In this document: one piece after another, positions 31,563-42,368 of the stretch
Layout: each line of letters opens with the position of its first letter
Position numbering within the stretch: position 1 is the stretch's first letter
Origin: Scalesia atractyloides
Taxonomy: Eukaryota > Streptophyta > Magnoliopsida > Asterales > Asteraceae
Assembly (NCBI GenBank): GCA_947069175.1
Contig: CAMTDV010000019.1
Location: forward strand, 75,329,358-75,393,357
Length of the DNA stretch: 64,000 bases
Direction of reading: 5' to 3'
Program-made: the position numbers and the translations under genes
The notes under the pieces: model-generated
The model's input: only the letters and a program-made list of their open reading frames with translations
Told to the model about the DNA's origin: nothing
The model's database searches: none

Positions 31563-32696
31563 GGACACTCTCATTTTGATAACCGATCATGTATCTTTAC
31601 CAAGATGGGCTGTCGAAACAATGAGGTCAGGATTATACATTACAGGAGAAGTAATAAATTCTTGGGCTTATATCTTGAACGAAGAAGAAAAAAGAAGATC
31701 AAAAGAAAAATTAAAAGCATGATTTTTCTGTAAAATTCAGATGTTGGTAAGATCTCTAAAACGCAATTACTATGTTTTATTTTGTTCTTCGTTTTGTATG
31801 AAGTTATTATATCTTTTGGTGGTTCATATAATCTAAATATTGATGTATAAAATGCAATAACTTTAATACTAATGTTTGTTGATATAATTTATCTAAAACG
31901 CAATAAAGTTTTAATTTGTTTATTTTAATGCAGGCTTACACATTGGATAAAACTGCAAAAGAGATGTTAGAAGAGTTCACAGAGAATATGACAAAAATTC
32001 TAAAAAGTTCAAAGATAAAAAGCATCGATGATTTTGATCTTATCCTTGTGCCAATACTAAGTCGAGAGCATTCCTATGTGATGTCTTTCAATCTTTATGA
32101 TCAAGAAATAAATATCATTGACAACAGTGCAACAGATGTTTTAAGTTCTGAGAAATATGGCAATGTGCCTCTGAAAACAGTAAGTTATGCTTTTAAAACG
32201 CAATATAAGCAAACTAATGTTTATTAACCTGAAATTTAATTTATTTTTCTGTAGAGGAATGCTTTGGTTGCTTACCTTAAATCAGTTAAACATCCAAAAG
32301 CAAATAATTTGAAGAACATAAGGGCTAAAAGAATGGAGATGAGTTGGAGAACAAAGGATAACTCAATCGACTGTGGTATATTCTGTATGCGTCATATGGA
32401 AAGTTATGAGGGTGAAAGTGTGGATAAATGGAACTGTGGATGTAACAAAGAATATGATGAAACCCAAAAAAAATATCAAGAAACCAAGGGGACCTGTGAA
32501 CAAACAGACTGCACAACTTGAGGATTTAAGGCGAAAGTATATCGCAAAGATACTATTGCACAATCTAAATGAATGCAGAGATTATATTATTGAAGATTCA
32601 AAGAAGTATAGCAGCCTCAGTCCACAACTTAAAAAAATAGACTATGACACTAGTTTAGAAAGGATTAAGAGCAGGCTTGACAGTGTTCGTTTATAA
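31563..32696 (+). pseudogene. Exons 5-7: C48 (Ulp1-type) protease domain
   Basis: Exon 5 gives a pre-catalytic block (GEVINSWAYILNEEEKRR). Exon 6 carries the presumed catalytic His in ILSREHSYVMSFNL and the Asp in INIIDNS. Exon 7 carries the Cys in DNSIDCGIFCMRHME. In Ulp1 proteases a Gln about six residues before the Cys helps form the oxyanion hole; here Lys occupies that position. An eight-A run near 32467 breaks the frame; the tail continues in another frame to TAA at 32694-32696. The family cleaves SUMO-like conjugates, but this copy is unlikely to be active. Confidence 0.65.
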
Positions 32697-33918
32697 ACTT
32701 GATGTTCTAATACTTTGTTACAATATAACGCAATACATTATCTTGTTATTAATATTGATATAGCTTGTTATTTTAAAACGCAATCTTTTGTTTATAATAC
32801 AACCTTGTCTTATACTTTGTTGTTATAAAACGCAATGGAATGCCTTGTCACACCCCGACCTGCAGCGGAATAAGAGTCGGGGCATAATTGGGTTATCACC
32901 AAAGCTCATGATGTTTACTAAATTGTTTCATATTTATTAAATTCAAATTACAACTTCAATATTTCAACAAGTCCATACAATTACAAGGAAAAAGTAACTA
33001 AATTAACAATCCAAAGCCTAAACTGATTTATTCTTCTAGGCCGTCCTATGTGTTTCTTGCTGCAACTGGATCACCTGTATCATGTGTAAAAATGGGGGTT
33101 TTTGGTCAACAAAAGTTGGCGAGTGAACCTTGTTAGAAAACATTTATTATTGATTTCTTGTTGTATTTAATATGGAAAAATTATGCAATAATCATATGTG
33201 AGCAAACGTAAATAAACATACAATAACAAACCACCTTGCATGAGTATATGACATGAATGATAATTATATATTGGCAACGTCACGTTCCGCTCCTAGGTAA
33301 TGGGGATCGGACGGCCTATGATGATGTATATGCGATCAAGGCTCAATCAAACGGAGCCGATCGTATGTTGGCAACGCCACGTTCTGCTCATAGGTAATGG
33401 AGAACAGACGAGCCTATGATGATGTATGTACTGAAAATGATAAATTTAATCTAAACATTAACCACACAAACAATTGATACATATTGGATACACGTTTGAT
33501 CATGGATATGATGGATCCACAAGTGTTAAATTGTAATAAATAGTAAATGACACATGATACACCCCAAAATGTGATTAAAACGGGGAATTTATAGAGATTC
33601 ACTCACATTGGGTACGTTCGTTTGATGATGTTGAATGCGCACGAGTTTAGAGGGTTGATCGACGAGGAATAACTAACCTAAATAATAACGAAAATGTACG
33701 GTAAATAAGTGGATTTTATTAACAATTTTAATAGGGTTTTTAGATTTATTTTTGTGAGTTTAAGGTCATTTTCTAACTTTAAAAATATTATTTTTAAGTA
33801 TTTTTAATTGATTTTTAAATTAAATAAATAAATAAAAATAAAAAAAATGTTGACTTTTTGGTTGACGTTGACCATTGACTTTGGCTGTTGACCGGTTCGG
33901 ACTTTGTGTTTGTTTGCG

Positions 33919-34328
33919 CTGAGTGAGGTTCGAACTTGTGACCTCCCGTACGCGTGCACGCAGCTCTACCAACTGAGCTACGTGTCTAACCCGAAATATT
34001 CTATGTTTTAATTATATATATACTAATTAAATGTTTAATTTATTCGGTTTATATTAAAAGAATTTAAATGGTTGAACCGGTTTGCAGGGAGCCGGATCGA
34101 ACTCGGGTCCTTCGGTTTGTAAGCGCACAGCCCAACCAGTTGAGCTGTGTGACTTATCTGTTAAACTTACAGTTTTTATTAATCTTAAAAACATCCTGGG
34201 TCCTACTCTGATTCAGTAACAAAAAAATTGGTTTTAATTCGGAAAGCCGGTGCGTTTGTAAGATTCGAACTCGTGACGTGCGCTATGTGTTTGCACACAG
34301 TCCACCGCTGGACTGTGTGTCTAACCCG
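33919..34328 (-). other. Three tRNA-like modules in element C 3' LTR
   Basis: Module 1 (33919-33995): TAGCTCAGTTGG and GAGGTTCGAACTT seen on opposite strands. Module 2 (34080-34160): sense strand AGCTCAACTGGTTGGGC and GAGTTCGATCCGGC, a different and more tRNA-like D-arm than the hairpin type. Module 3 (34250-34328): GAGTTCGAATC plus the hairpin with arms ACACAGTCCA and TGGACTGTGT. Confidence 0.7.
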
Positions 34329-35165
34329 GTTTAATATTCAATTTATATAACACTTATACACAACGTCGACTTCGTCTTCTTCGTTCAAAGACACAGAACA
34401 ACGATTATTCGACTGTTCTTGTTTAATTCGATTAACGGACATATAAATGATTAAATGAAATGGATAAAGAAGGTTTCGGAAATGAATGTACCGGAAAGAT
34501 GATTTTTTAGAACTCCGGCAAAGGTCGTCGGCTCTGTTTATGAATTCCGTCTGAGCGGACCAATTAACAGTTTTGATTAACTAATTGTGAAATTAAGTTA
34601 CTAAGCAAGGATTATCAGAGAGTTTAGATGTTTGTACCGATTCACAGTGTGTTTTGGAAATGTCCAGAGATTTTCCGGCGAGTGCTGAATATCCGGCAAC
34701 GTCGTCTGAGACCGATTCTGGTTGAAGGATTTAAGTTAGTATAAGTCTAACAATGGATAGAAGATGAAAGAATTGAGAAATTTACCGATTCGATGAATGT
34801 CACTATTTTCCGGCGAAAGTCCGGCGATATCAGAAAACGTTTTCGACGAACAGAAATTAGAGCGAAAGTGAAATTGAAGGTTCTGCGAGTGTTTCCAAGT
34901 TATGAGACGATGAAATTGTCATTGTAAAACAGGAGAAATATGATTTCGGTTTTCAACTCCCAAAATCATATGAATCGAGACTATTGATGACCAAATTGAT
35001 TAAGAACGTGGCAGCAATTGATTTATCGGTTATAATCAGTAATTAGCGATCACTCAACAGTCTGGTTAGTTGAAAGCCGATGAGTGGTTTCAGTTTTGGC
35101 GCAAACAGATGAGTTCACGGGTAGAAGTTAAGTTTTATTTGTTTCAGTGATTACACATAAGAACC

Positions 35166-35238
35166 AAGTGGCGGAGTGGTTAAGTTGTGTGCTGGTCGTG
35201 TCTTCCGGCTGACCCGGGTTCGAAACCCGCAGCCTATT
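35166..35238 (+). other. tRNA-like module 4 in element C 3' LTR
   Basis: GTGGCGGAGTGGTTAAG and CCCGGGTTCGAAACCC, with CTTTTTTATTT shortly downstream. GGCTG before and CAGCC after the T-arm are complementary. Confidence 0.7.
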
Positions 35239-35423
35239 TTCTTTTTTATTTACTTTATTTTTACTTTTTAACAATTTTAGTTTCCATAATCTAAAATGAT
35301 TATTAATTATGTATTGTTTAAAATTAAAATGAGCATTAAATAAGCAACGAAAATTTGAAACTGACTATTCGATTAATAAATGAAGCGGGTTTTGAAAACC
35401 CATTTTTCGACGGATGTTACAGT

Positions 35424-36975
35424 ATCCCCTACTTTTAGAAATTTCGTCCCGAAATTTAAGTAGTAGTGGTTACAGGAAAAAGATGCGGGTATTTTTCGCG
35501 CATTGAGTCTTCACGTTCCCAAGTAAACTCAGGTCCTCGTTTCGACTCCCAGCGTACCCTAACAATTGGAATGCGACTCCGTCTTAAACGTTTTTTCCCG
35601 AAGTCCATGATCTCTGCTGGTCTTTCAATGAAGTGCATAGATTCATCGATTTGAATATCTTCTAGGGGAATATGGAGGTTTTCATCGGCGAGGCACTTCT
35701 TCAAGTTTGATACGTGGAACGTGGGGTGAATTCTGTTGAGTTCTTCTGGTAAGTCAAGCTTGTATGCTACAGGTCCTACTCTTTCGAGTATCTTGAAAGG
35801 TCTTACGTAGCGTGGTGCTAGCTTGCCCTTCTGGCCAAAACGAACTACTCCCTTCCACGGTGATACTTTTAAAAGTACATGATCACCAATGTTAAACTCC
35901 AAGGGCTTTCGTCGTTTGTCTGCATAACTCTTTTGACGACTTTGTGCCGCTAGAAGATTGTTTCGAATTTGATGGATCTTGTCTGTTGTTTCTTGAATCA
36001 ACTCTGGACCGGTGATTTGAGCTTCTCCAATTTCATGCCAACATACTGGAGATCGGCACTAACGACCATATAAAGCTTCGAAAGGTGCCATGCCGATACT
36101 TGAATGATAGTTGTTGTTGTACGAAAATTCAACTAATGGTAGATGAGCGTCCCAATTTCCCTTGAAGTCTCTGACACATGCTCGAAGCATGTCTTCAAGT
36201 GTTTGGATGGTGCGTTCAGATTGTCCATCAGTTTGAGGATGATAAGCGGTACTGAGGTCTAAATCGTGTACCCAAAGCGGCTTGTACGGCTTGCCATGTT
36301 CGTGAAGTGAAACGACCATCACGGATCTGAAATAATACTTAAAGGTACACCATGACGGCTTACGATCTCGCTGATGTAGATACGAGCTAACTTCTCGTTC
36401 TTGAAGTCCTCGCGAATCGGAATGAAGTGAGCTGATTTTGTAAGACGATCAATGATTACTCATATAATGTCATACCCACTGGAGGTGCGAGGTAACCCGG
36501 TAATGAAGTCCATGGTTATGTTTTCCCACTTCCATACAGGTATTTCAGGTTGGACTAGAAGTCCTAAGGGTCTTTGATGTTCAGCTTTTACTTTGGAACA
36601 TGTAAGGCACTTGGAAACGAAAACAACGATATCCTTCTTCATGCCAGGCCACCAGTAGGTGTATCGCAGGTCTTGATACATCTTGTCGGCTCCTGGGTGT
36701 ACAGAGTACCGTGTTTTGTGCGCCTCATTCATAAGGATATCACGAAGGTTATTGTGATCGGGAATCCATATGCGATCTAGATAGTACAGAATACCCTCGG
36801 ATTTAGTTTCGATTTTAAGTTCAGCTCCACAAGACAGCTCCTTGCGTACGTCGTTTTCCGTTACTGAAACATGTTGGGCTTCTCGGATTTGATCTTTGAT
36901 GTCGGTTATGATTTGCGAACATAGAAGACGAATGGAGTTCGCATAACCCTTTCGACTGAGCGCATCGGCCACCAC
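35424..36975 (-). pseudogene. pol: Element C integrase and chromodomain-like tail (broken)
   Basis: 36460-36975 includes the zinc domain (HKTRYSVHPGADKMYQDLR, CLTCSKVKA) and the first catalytic Asp (MDFITGLP). The core continues in other frames: 36059-36322 carries QSERTIQTLE and the region around 36340 the SDRDG block, shifted. 35456-36001 carries the GPY-like block (here VRPFKILERVG, so the GP is RP), FHVSNLKKCL and a complete chromodomain-like tail (RVRWESKRGPEFTWE, then EDSMREKYPHLF) ending in a stop. At least three frame breaks. Confidence 0.88.
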
Positions 36976-37775
36976 GTTTGCCTTGCCAGGATGATACCGA
37001 ATTTCACAGTCGTAGTCATTAAGAAGTTCGACCTATCTTCGTTGCCTCATGTTCAACTCCTTTTGGTTGAAGATATGTTGAAGACTCTTGTGGTCAGTGT
37101 ATATTTCACACTTAGTACCGTAGAGGTAATGTCTCCATATCTTAAGAGCGAACACAACGGCTCCAAGTTCCAGGTCGTGGGTGGTGTAGTTCTTCTCATG
37201 AATTTTGAGTTGTCTAGAAGCATAAGCTATCACTTTTCCTCTTTGCATCAGTACGCAGCCTAGTCCCTGCCCTGACGCGTCGCAATAAACCACGAAGTCA
37301 TCACCACCCTCAGGAATTGTGAGGATAGGTGCGTCACAGAGTTTTTGCTTTAGAGTTTGGAAGGCTTCTTCTTGTTTGGGTCCCCATATGAAGGGTTTTC
37401 CTTTATGTGTTAAAGCCGTGAGTGGTACAGCGATACGGGAGAAATTTGCAATGAAACGGCGATAATAACCAGCCAAACCAAGAAATGATCTTACTTCGGT
37501 AGGTGTACGTGGTGCTTGCCATTCCTGTATTGCCTTGATTTTTGCGGGATCAATATGAATTCCCTTGTCATTGACGACGTGTCCAAGGATTGTACTTCCC
37601 TTAACCAGAATTCACATTTCGAAAACTTAGCGTACAGCTTTTCTGTCCTTAAGAGTGTAAGGATGAGTCGAAGGTGTCGTTCATGATCAGACTTAGACTT
37701 TGAGTAGATGAGGATGTCGTCGATGAAGACTATAACAAAACGGTCGAGATAAGGTTTGCAGACTCTGTTCATTAG
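36976..37775 (-). pseudogene. pol: Element C RNase H and RT C-terminal part, cut by element D
   Basis: 37033-37476 carries AGYYRRFIANFSRIAVPLTAL, VYCDASGQGLG, HDLELGAVVFALKIW and YTDHKSL. 37491-37775 carries MNRVCKPYLDRF, the catalytic FIDDILIYS and KLYAKFSKCEFW. The RT reading is cut at 37775 within the Leu-Met-Asn codons that follow the NAPAVFMD block. It resumes at 59644 after element D. Confidence 0.9.
37771..37775. other. Target-site duplication of element D, left copy
   Basis: ATTAG, repeated at 59644-59648. Confidence 0.9.
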
Positions 37776-38413
37776 TGTCACACCCCGACCCGCAGCGGAA
37801 TAAGAGTCGGGGCATAACTGGGTTATCACCAAAGCTCATGATATTTACTAATATGTTTCATATTTATTAAATTCAAAATTACATCCTCAATATTCCAAAC
37901 ATTTTCATACAATTACAAAGAAAGATAATCAACTAAACAATCCAAAGTCTAAACCGGTTTATTCTTCTAAGCCATCCTATATGTTTCTTGCTGCAGCTGG
38001 ATCACCTGTATCATGTGTAAAAATGGGGGGTTTTGGGTCAACATAAGTTGGCGAGTGAACCTTGTTAGAAAAACATTTATTATTGATTTCTTATTATATT
38101 TATTATGGAAAATTGTGCAATAATCATATGTGAGCAAACGTGAATAATCATACAATAACAATAACAAACAATAACATACAATAACAAACCAACTTGCATG
38201 AATTTATAACATGAATGATACTGTATATGTTGGCAACGTCACGTTCACGCTCATAGGTAATGGGGAACGGACGGCCTATGATAAATGTCTGTGCGATCAA
38301 GGCTCAATCAAACGGAGTCGATCGTATGTTGGCAACGCCTCGTTCACGCTCATATGTAATGGGGAACAGCTCAACGCTCATAGGTAATGGGAGCGGCGGC
38401 CTATGATAATGTA
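37776..38413 (-). repeat. Element D 3' LTR, part before the E insertion
   Basis: Begins TGTCACACC on the plus strand and matches 57013-57650. It contains a hairpin block with GATCAAGGCTC and two blocks of the GCTCATAGGTAATGG type, and stops at ATGTA where element E is inserted. Confidence 0.9.
38409..38413. other. Target-site duplication of element E, left copy
   Basis: ATGTA, repeated at 49540-49544. Confidence 0.9.
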
Positions 38414-38869
38414 TGTCACACCCGACCGCAGCGGAAATAAGAGTCGGGGCATAATTGGGTTATCACCAAAGCACATGACATTTACTATTATGTTTCATAA
38501 TTAAATGAAGTCAAAGTTACATTTCTCAAACATCCAAACATGTTCATTCATTACAAAGGAAAATAACCAAACATAATAATCCAAATACTAAAACGTTTTA
38601 TTTCTTCTAATCCAGGTCCTAAGTGTTCCTAGCTGCTGCTGGTTCACCTGTATCATGTGTAAAATAGGGGGTTTTTGGGTCAACATAAGTTGGCGAGTGA
38701 ACCTTATAGATAAACATTTGATAATAATTGTTTGGTTAGTTTATCAATGAAATATTGTGCATAATCATAAAAGAGCACATGTATGGAATCAAACATTGGC
38801 AAGCATCAATTAACAATGGATAACATACATGAACATACCAACAGCATATAACAATTAACATAATTGAAC

Positions 38870-39165
38870 TGTGCGATCAAGGCTCAATCAAACGGAGCCG
38901 ATCGTATTGCATGAACTGGAAATGTAAATTGGACTGTGCGCTCAAGGCTCAATCAAACGCAGCCGAACGTATTGCATGAACTGGAAATGTAAATTGAACT
39001 GTGCACTCAAGGCTCAATCAAACGGAGCGAGCGTATTGCATGAACTGGAAATGTAAATTGAACTGTGCACTCAAGGCTCAATCAAACGGAGCCGAGCGTA
39101 TTGCATGTATTGAAATGTAAAATGAAATGACCGATCAAGGCTCAATCAAACGGAGCCGATCGTGC
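38870..39165. repeat. ~64-bp tandem repeats in element E 3' LTR
   Basis: Five units each with TCAAGGCTCAATCAAACG, most followed by GAGCCGA, CGTATTGCATGAACTGGAAA and TGTAAATT. Units 1 and 5 have GATC on both outer arms; later units have CTC and GAG instead. Other family LTRs carry only one such unit. Confidence 0.85.
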
Positions 39166-39730
39166 GGGCACGCCCTGATCAACCGCATAATAAAATGGGG
39201 ATCAAACTCAACCTCGATGGATGGGGAGCTACGGCCTCGGCAATTGCATGTACTGAAATAATAATTTGCAAACAATAATAACTACTTAACAGCAACAAAC
39301 TAATACACATGTCATGATATGATATATGCACAATAACTTGGTTATAATATGTAAATGAACAAGACACATGATACACCCCAAAAACGTGATTAAAACGGGG
39401 AATTTGAAGGGTTCACTCACATTGGGTGCGTTGAATTTGAGATGGTGAGATGCGCACGATTTAGACGAAGCGAGTCAACGAGGAATCACTAACCTAAATA
39501 ATAATGGAAAAAATATATTTAAATGAATGGATTTTATTAAAGATTTTAATGGGATTTTTAGATATATTTTTGTGAGTTTATGGCTATTTTCTATCTTTAA
39601 AAATGTTATTTTTAAGTATTTTTAATTGATTTTTGAATTAAAATAAACAAATAAATATTTAAAAAAAATATTATTTTTTTACTGTTTGACCGTTGACCGT
39701 TGACCGGTTCGGTCAGCGGTAAATACTTGC

Positions 39731-40142
39731 GCCAAGCGGGATTCGAACCGGTGACCTTCCGTTCACGCGCACGTAGCTCTACCAACTGAGCTACGTGACT
39801 AACCCGTTAGAAATCCAGTTTTAATTATATTTATACACTTATTCGAATTTACCGAAAATTCCTTTATTTTGCAAAACGTTTTTATCTCATTGAACCGGTG
39901 TTTGTGACGGGACTCGATCGCGTGACGTGAAGTTTGTTTTGCACACAGTCCACCGCTGGACTGTGTGTCTAACCCGGTTATATTCTTGATTTATATTATA
40001 CTTAACAACTACCCGTTCTAACCCGGTTAATTCATGAATAAAAAGAGTGTTATTACGTGAAGCGTGTGCGCAGTAAGGATCGAACTCGGGACGTGTTTGT
40101 TAACTTTGCACACAGTCCACCGCTGGACTGTGTGTCTAACCC
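39731..40142 (-). other. Three tRNA-like modules in element E 3' LTR
   Basis: Module 1 (39731-39806) is the clearest: A-box TAGCTCAGTTGG (39782-39793) and B-box GGTTCGAATCC (39739-39749) both match the RNA polymerase III consensus exactly, with 32 bases between them. Modules 2 (39899-39977) and 3 (40070-40142) carry the hairpin with arms ACACAGTCCA and TGGACTGTGT and degenerate B-boxes (GATCGAGTCC, GAGTTCGATCC). Confidence 0.75.
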
Positions 40143-40978
40143 GTTTATTATCCGAATTTTATTTAATCTTATCCCGATTTTCAGTTCATCTTCTTCACTA
40201 CAATTACCGACTTCACTTCAAACGACTGGTTCTTGATTTAACTGTTTAGTTAACATAACTACTAGCTTGAATGAACAAAACCGAACAGTTTGGGGAAAAG
40301 AAATACCGGACAGGTCGTCTTCTTCAGAAAGTCCGGCGAGAACAGGCAACTCTGTTTTTGAACCTTCGGCTGAGAGGGTCTAACAACAGAATTAAAGAAT
40401 TAGATTTGAAATTGAACTAGAGTACATGGATTATTAGCACGATTGAATGTGTTTACCGTTAACTAGCGAGTTTCCGGCAAAATCCAGAATTTCTCCGGCG
40501 AACCCAGAAATCCAGCAAAGTCTTCTGTGACTGATTTTGAGTGACGGATTAATGTTAGTAGAGTCCTAACAATAGATTGAAACCGCAAAAGAGGAAAATC
40601 TTACCGGTTTGTGTTGAACACGGTTTTCCGGCGAGATTTGCAGAGAATTCCGGCGAACAGTTTTTTTGTGCTCAAAAGGCTTGAAAACGCGACGAAAAGG
40701 AATTGGAATGTATTTGAGACGGTTCTGAATCGCAATAATGATTGGAACCTGAATTATTTGGAGTTTGAATGCCTTTCGGTTTCAAAACCCGAAACTTGAA
40801 GTTCATTCAATTTGAACTTAATTAGAAACCGATATTCATCGGTTATAAGATAGCCAAACGAACTAAAACTGATTTGGCGATTCGGTTTACCGATTTCCGT
40901 TATTCAGATATCATTAACCGTTAATTCGTGTTTGCGTATAAAACTCAATTGTTTTCCTAAGGTTAACAGAAAACAATT

Positions 40979-41055
40979 GGTGGCGGAGTGGTTAAAGGAT
41001 CGGTTGATAAGTTGTTGGAGGCAGTTGACCCGGGTTCGAGTCCGGTCAGCTACAA
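40979..41055 (+). other. tRNA-like module 4 in element E 3' LTR
   Basis: GGTGGCGGAGTGGTTAAAG and CGGGTTCGAGTCCGG, then GTTTTTTATTT. Opposite strand to the element. Confidence 0.7.
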
Positions 41056-41236
41056 ATGTTTTTTATTTATTTTATTTTAACTTTTTATCAAATATAATTT
41101 TTATAGTTTAGTTTATATATTAATTATGCAACGTTTAAACTCAAAATACTCATAAATACTTAATGTAATTTCATAACTTGGTATTTGATTACAAAACGGA
41201 GCGGGTTTTGGAGACCCGATTTATACAAATGTTACA

Positions 41237-42327
41237 GTATCCCCTACTTTTAGGAATTTCGTCCCGAAATTTAAACAGTTGAAGTAGTAGGGAAAAGATG
41301 AGGTGTGTTTTTCACGCATTGAGTCTTCACGTTCCCAAGTAAACTCAGGACCCTGTTTCGACTCCCAGCGTACTCTAACAATAGGAATACGACTTCGACG
41401 TAGACGCTTTTCTCCATAGTCCATAATCTCCACTGGTCTTTCAATAAAATGCATGGATTCATCGATCTGAATATCTTCTAGTGGAATATGAAGATTCTCA
41501 TCAGCGAGGCACTTCTTCAAGTTCGACACGTGGAATGTGGGATGAATCCTATCGAGTTCTTCCGGTAGGTCAAGCTTGTAGGCTACAGGACCTACTCTTT
41601 CGAGTATCTTGAAAGGTCCTACGTAACGTGGTGCTAGCTTTCCCTTTTGACCAAAACGAACTACTCCCTTCCACGGTGATACTTTTAAAAGCACATGATC
41701 ACCAACGCTAAACTCCAAGGGCTTCCGTCGTTTATCTGCGTAACTCTTTTGACGACTTTGAGCCGCTAGAAGATTGTTTCGGATTTGATGAATCTTATCT
41801 GTGGTTTCTTGGATCAATTCTGGACCAGTAATTTGTGCTTCCCCAATTTCGTGCCAACAAACAGGAGATCGGCACTTTCGACCATATAAAGCTTCAAAAG
41901 GTGCCATGCCGATGCTAGAATGATAACTGTTGTTGTACGAAAATTCGACTAACGGTAGGTGGGCGTCCCAATTTCCCTTGAAGTCTATGACACATGCTCT
42001 AAGCATGTCCTCAAGGGTTTGAATGGTGCGCTCAGACTGTCCATCAGTTTGAGGATGATAGGCGATACTGAGATCTAGTCGAGTGCCCATAGCGGATTGC
42101 ACTGCTTGCCATGTTCGTGAGGTGAAACGGCCATCACGATCAGAAATAATACTTAATGGAACTCCATGTCGGCTGACGATTTCGTTGATATAAATACGAG
42201 CAAGCTTTTCGTTCTTGAAATCTTCTCGAATAGGAATAAAGTGAGCTGATTTTGTAAGTCGGTCTATAATCACCCATATAGTGTCATACCCACTAGAAGT
42301 GCGAGGTAACCCGGTAATGAAATCCAT
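41237..42327 (-). pseudogene. pol: Element E integrase core and chromodomain-like tail
   Basis: The 368-codon frame ending at 41221 starts at MDFITGLP (first catalytic Asp) and includes SDRDGRFTSR and QSERTIQTLE, so the DDE triad is complete. The GPY/F block (KLAPRYVGPFKILERVG), FHVSNLKKCL and the chromodomain-like block (RVRWESKQGPEFTWE, EDSMREK) follow. After about 41300 the frame has slipped relative to the family: the PHLFP ending is read from another frame, and the last ~25 codons run across the polypurine tract into the LTR. The end is therefore altered. Confidence 0.88.
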
Positions 42328-42368
42328 GGTTATATTTTCCCACTTCCAAACAGGTATTTCTGGTTGGA

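Larger units (their letters stand above)
27650..32696 (+). pseudogene. Ulp1-like C48 peptidase gene, seven exons, broken
   Basis: Gene model from splice signals: exon 1 about 27650-27843, exon 2 28468-28589, exon 3 28670-29383, exon 4 29781-31506, exon 5 31563-31746, exon 6 31934-32179, exon 7 32255-32696 (TAA). All introns are GT-AG and exon phases agree at the exon 1/2, 2/3 and 3/4 joins. The product resembles the large plant family of Ulp1-type proteins often linked to transposons: an N-terminal conserved domain, a long acidic middle, and a C-terminal cysteine protease that in true Ulp1 enzymes removes SUMO. Frameshifts occur in exons 1, 2, 3, 4, 5 (or a TGA) and 7. Expression or function is unlikely in this copy. 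Confidence 0.65.
27373..32845 (+). mobile_element. Ulp1-like gene region, possibly a Mutator-like element fragment
   Basis: The region starts with GGGTCAGGATACAATAGG and a GGAAG-rich segment, which resembles the terminal sequences of plant Mutator-like elements. It continues with a broken seven-exon gene for a protein with a C48 (Ulp1-type) protease domain. AAAACGCAAT motifs are scattered through introns and 3' flank. Element C is inserted at 32846, so a right terminus, if any, lies beyond the window. Some plant Mutator-like elements carry Ulp1-type genes (Kaonashi/KI-MULE group), which is why I raise this. No transposase is visible, so an ordinary decayed host gene of the same family is the alternative. 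Confidence 0.45.
32846..35421 (-). repeat. Element C 3' LTR
   Basis: 2576 bp, plus-strand TGTCACACC to TGTTACA. Contains five TTGAC cores (33849-33895), three sense-strand tRNA-like modules (33919-34328), CCGGCGA motifs and an opposite-strand module (35166-35238). Module 2 is of a different tRNA-like type from that in B, D and E. Confidence 0.9.
38414..41236 (-). repeat. Element E 3' LTR
   Basis: 2823 bp. Near-identical to 46731-49539, apart from two missing C in its first 25 bases and the damaged patch in the other copy. Holds the ~64-base repeat array (38870-39165), three TTGAC cores (39680-39716), tRNA-like modules 1-3 (39731-40142) and module 4 (40979-41055). The ORFs at 40064-40249 and 40611-40799 recur in the other LTR without any domain. 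Confidence 0.92.

Noticed and set aside
32846..35421. Solo LTR at the Ulp1-like gene flank
   Set aside because: It is followed by a polypurine tract and integrase, and its partner LTR with primer site is found at 62812, so it belongs to element C.
40064..40249. 61-codon ORF in element E LTRs (also 48367-48552)
   Set aside because: Overlaps tRNA-like module 3 on the antisense strand; a shadow of the LTR.
41221..41300. Element E and D pol frames extending into the LTR as a genuine overlap of pol with the 3' LTR
   Set aside because: In C, the same protein ends at a stop before the polypurine tract. The extension in E follows a frame slip near its C-terminus and in D a lost stop, so it is decay.
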